DNA from: Chloroflexota bacterium
GTDB lineage: Bacteria > Chloroflexota > UBA6077 > JACCZL01
Direction of reading: 5' to 3'
Assembly (NCBI GenBank): GCA_013695975.1
Contig: JACCZL010000653.1
Coordinates: forward strand, 1-5,335
DNA: 5,335 nt
Under the pieces are notes generated by a model. It did no database searches and was not told where the DNA came from. It worked only from the letters and a program-made list of their open reading frames with translations. Of this stretch, positions 4,385 through 5,335 are shown one piece after another. Numbering within the stretch: the first letter of the stretch is position 1; each line of letters starts with the position of its first letter. The position numbers were made by a program, and so were the translations under genes.

Positions 4385-5335
4385 CTACACCAGGCCGATG
4401 TCGGTGAGCACCTTGGCGACGCGCGCGTCCTCCTCCTTGAGGTAGGCAGCAAACTGGTCACCGGTCAGGAAGGCGTCGGTCCAGTCCTGCTTGGTCAGGG
4501 CATCCTGCCAGGTCTTCGACTCGCGGACCCGCGTCAGCATCGTGATCCAGGCTTGCTTCTGGTTGTCTGGCATGCCGGGTGGTCCGACGATACCGCGCCA
4601 GTTGTTGATCTCGACGTTGGTCCCAGCTTCCCGCAGCGTCGGGGCGTTGACTGACGGGAGGCGGCTGGGGCTGCTGATCCCGAGGATCCTGAGCTGGCCG
4701 GTCTCGGCGTCGGCCTTGAACTCGCCGATCCCGCTGACGGCGGCCGCGAGCTGATTGCCGATCACCAGCGGCCGCAGCTCGCCACCGCCGGAGTAGGCGA
4801 CGTAGTTGATGTCCTTCGGGTTGACGCCGGCCGCCTGGGCGATCAGGCCCACCAGGATGTGGTCGACGCCGCCGGCCGACCCGCCCCCCCAGGCGACCGA
4901 CTTCGGGTCGCGCTTGAAGTCTTCGACGAGCTGCTGGAGGGTCTGGTACTTCGAATTGTTGCCGACGACGATCACCTCGTACTCGGTCGTCAGGCGGGCG
5001 AGTGGAGAGACGTTGTCCAGGGTGACCGGCGACTTGTTGAGGAGGATCGCGCCGGTCATCACCAGGCCCATCGTCATGACGGTGTGGCCGTCGTTGCGGC
5101 TCTGGTTGATCAGCTCGGCCAGGCCGATCGTCCCACCAGCCCCCGGACGGTTGACGACCTCGACGTTCTGGGCAGCGATCTTCTCATCCTGGAGGGCCTG
5201 CTGGACGGCGCGCGAGGTGCCGTCCCAGCCGCCGCCCGGGGCGGCCGGCGCCATGATCCTGAGCTGGCGGCTCGGGAAGCCGCCGACGGCGACAGGTCCG
5301 GAGCTTGCCGCCGGCGCTGCCGCCGTGGCCGGGGA
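4385..5335 (-). CDS. tctC: Tripartite tricarboxylate transporter substrate-binding protein TctC (5' end outside the window)
   Basis: TctC is the extracytoplasmic solute-binding subunit that hands a carboxylate-type ligand to TctAB. The visible 316 residues are open to the right edge, so the true start and signal peptide are missing. Reading begins SPATAAAPAASSGP, a low-complexity stretch like the linker after a lipoprotein cysteine. FPSRQLRIMAPAAPGGGWDG (residues 20-39) follows, the family's first strand and ligand loop, here of the GGGWD type. NRPGAGGTIG (62-71) is the hallmark second loop. VAWGGGSAGGVDH and YSGGGELRPLVIG are further typical segments, and the C-terminus EEDARVAKVLTDIGLV is complete. 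The ATG at 5254 lies inside the domain and is not the start. It is the first gene seen of a tctC-tctB-tctA operon whose promoter lies beyond the right edge. Confidence 0.95.
   Translation of the reverse strand, partial: SPATAAAPAASSGPVAVGGFPSRQLRIMAPAAPGGGWDGTSRAVQQALQDEKIAAQNVEVVNRPGAGGTIGLAELINQSRNDGHTVMTMGLVMTGAILLNKSPVTLDNVSPLARLTTEYEVIVVGNNSKYQTLQQLVEDFKRDPKSVAWGGGSAGGVDHILVGLIAQAAGVNPKDINYVAYSGGGELRPLVIGNQLAAAVSGIGEFKADAETGQLRILGISSPSRLPSVNAPTLREAGTNVEINNWRGIVGPPGMPDNQKQAWITMLTRVRESKTWQDALTKQDWTDAFLTGDQFAAYLKEEDARVAKVLTDIGLV

Noticed and set aside
1809..4445. A very long plus-strand open frame (878 codons) opposite tctA, tctB and the upstream Uma2
   Set aside because: Its product is a low-complexity run of Arg, Gly, Asp, Gln, Glu and Ala with no domain. 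It is the antisense shadow of GC-rich coding sequence; the opposite strand encodes clear transporter proteins.
4884..4890. Run of seven C in tctC, a possible slippage site
   Set aside because: It encodes the glycine run of a normal TctC segment (WGGGSAGG), and the frame is intact on both sides.
1..5335. CRISPR arrays, tRNA or rRNA genes, IS transposases, riboswitches
   Set aside because: I saw no regularly spaced repeats, cloverleaf patterns, transposase motifs or known leader structures in the window.

Overview
This is a GC-rich bacterial window with GTG starts and very short intergenic gaps. It holds the 3' part of a tripartite tricarboxylate transporter (TTT/Tct) operon, a tandem pair of Uma2-family nuclease-like genes, a complete RHH/PIN toxin-antitoxin (TA) pair, and the first codons of a second TA-type antitoxin. 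The low-complexity Ala/Pro/Ser/Thr stretch before the TctC domain looks like the linker of a lipoprotein-anchored binding protein. Together with the PGGGWD-type TctC, the Uma2 copies and the TA genes, it would fit a Chloroflexota-like or actinobacterial-like free-living organism. That placement is an inference and is weak.

Layout, left to right. At 1-65 on the minus strand is the start of an antitoxin-like gene that runs off the left edge, with a spaced inverted repeat over its promoter (65-92). At 119-248, minus strand, lies a relic of the 3' end of a second tctA gene. It is about 85% identical, without gaps, to the end of the intact tctA in this window. At 344-996, plus strand, is an RHH antitoxin followed by a PIN-domain toxin; a palindrome sits over the antitoxin start, and the toxin has no canonical start codon. 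At 1027-2225, minus strand, two Uma2 paralogues lie 2 nt apart and read convergently towards the toxin. They have their own extended -10 promoter and ribosome-binding site in the gap after tctA. At 2298-5335, minus strand, are tctC (5' end outside the window), tctB and tctA, in that transcription order and separated by 3-5 nt.

How the genes work together. TctC captures a carboxylate-type solute outside the membrane, and TctB and TctA form the membrane part that imports it by secondary transport. The solute cannot be named from sequence. The Uma2 pair follows tctA in the same direction but probably has its own promoter. The left 1 kb looks like a scar: most of a second tctA has been lost and TA genes now flank what remains. 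I found no convincing new multi-gene system. The observations most worth checking are the tctA relic with its perfectly conserved 31-bp hairpin block, the ATA-in-ATAG start of the PIN toxin, and the start-codon-overlapping operators of both antitoxins.
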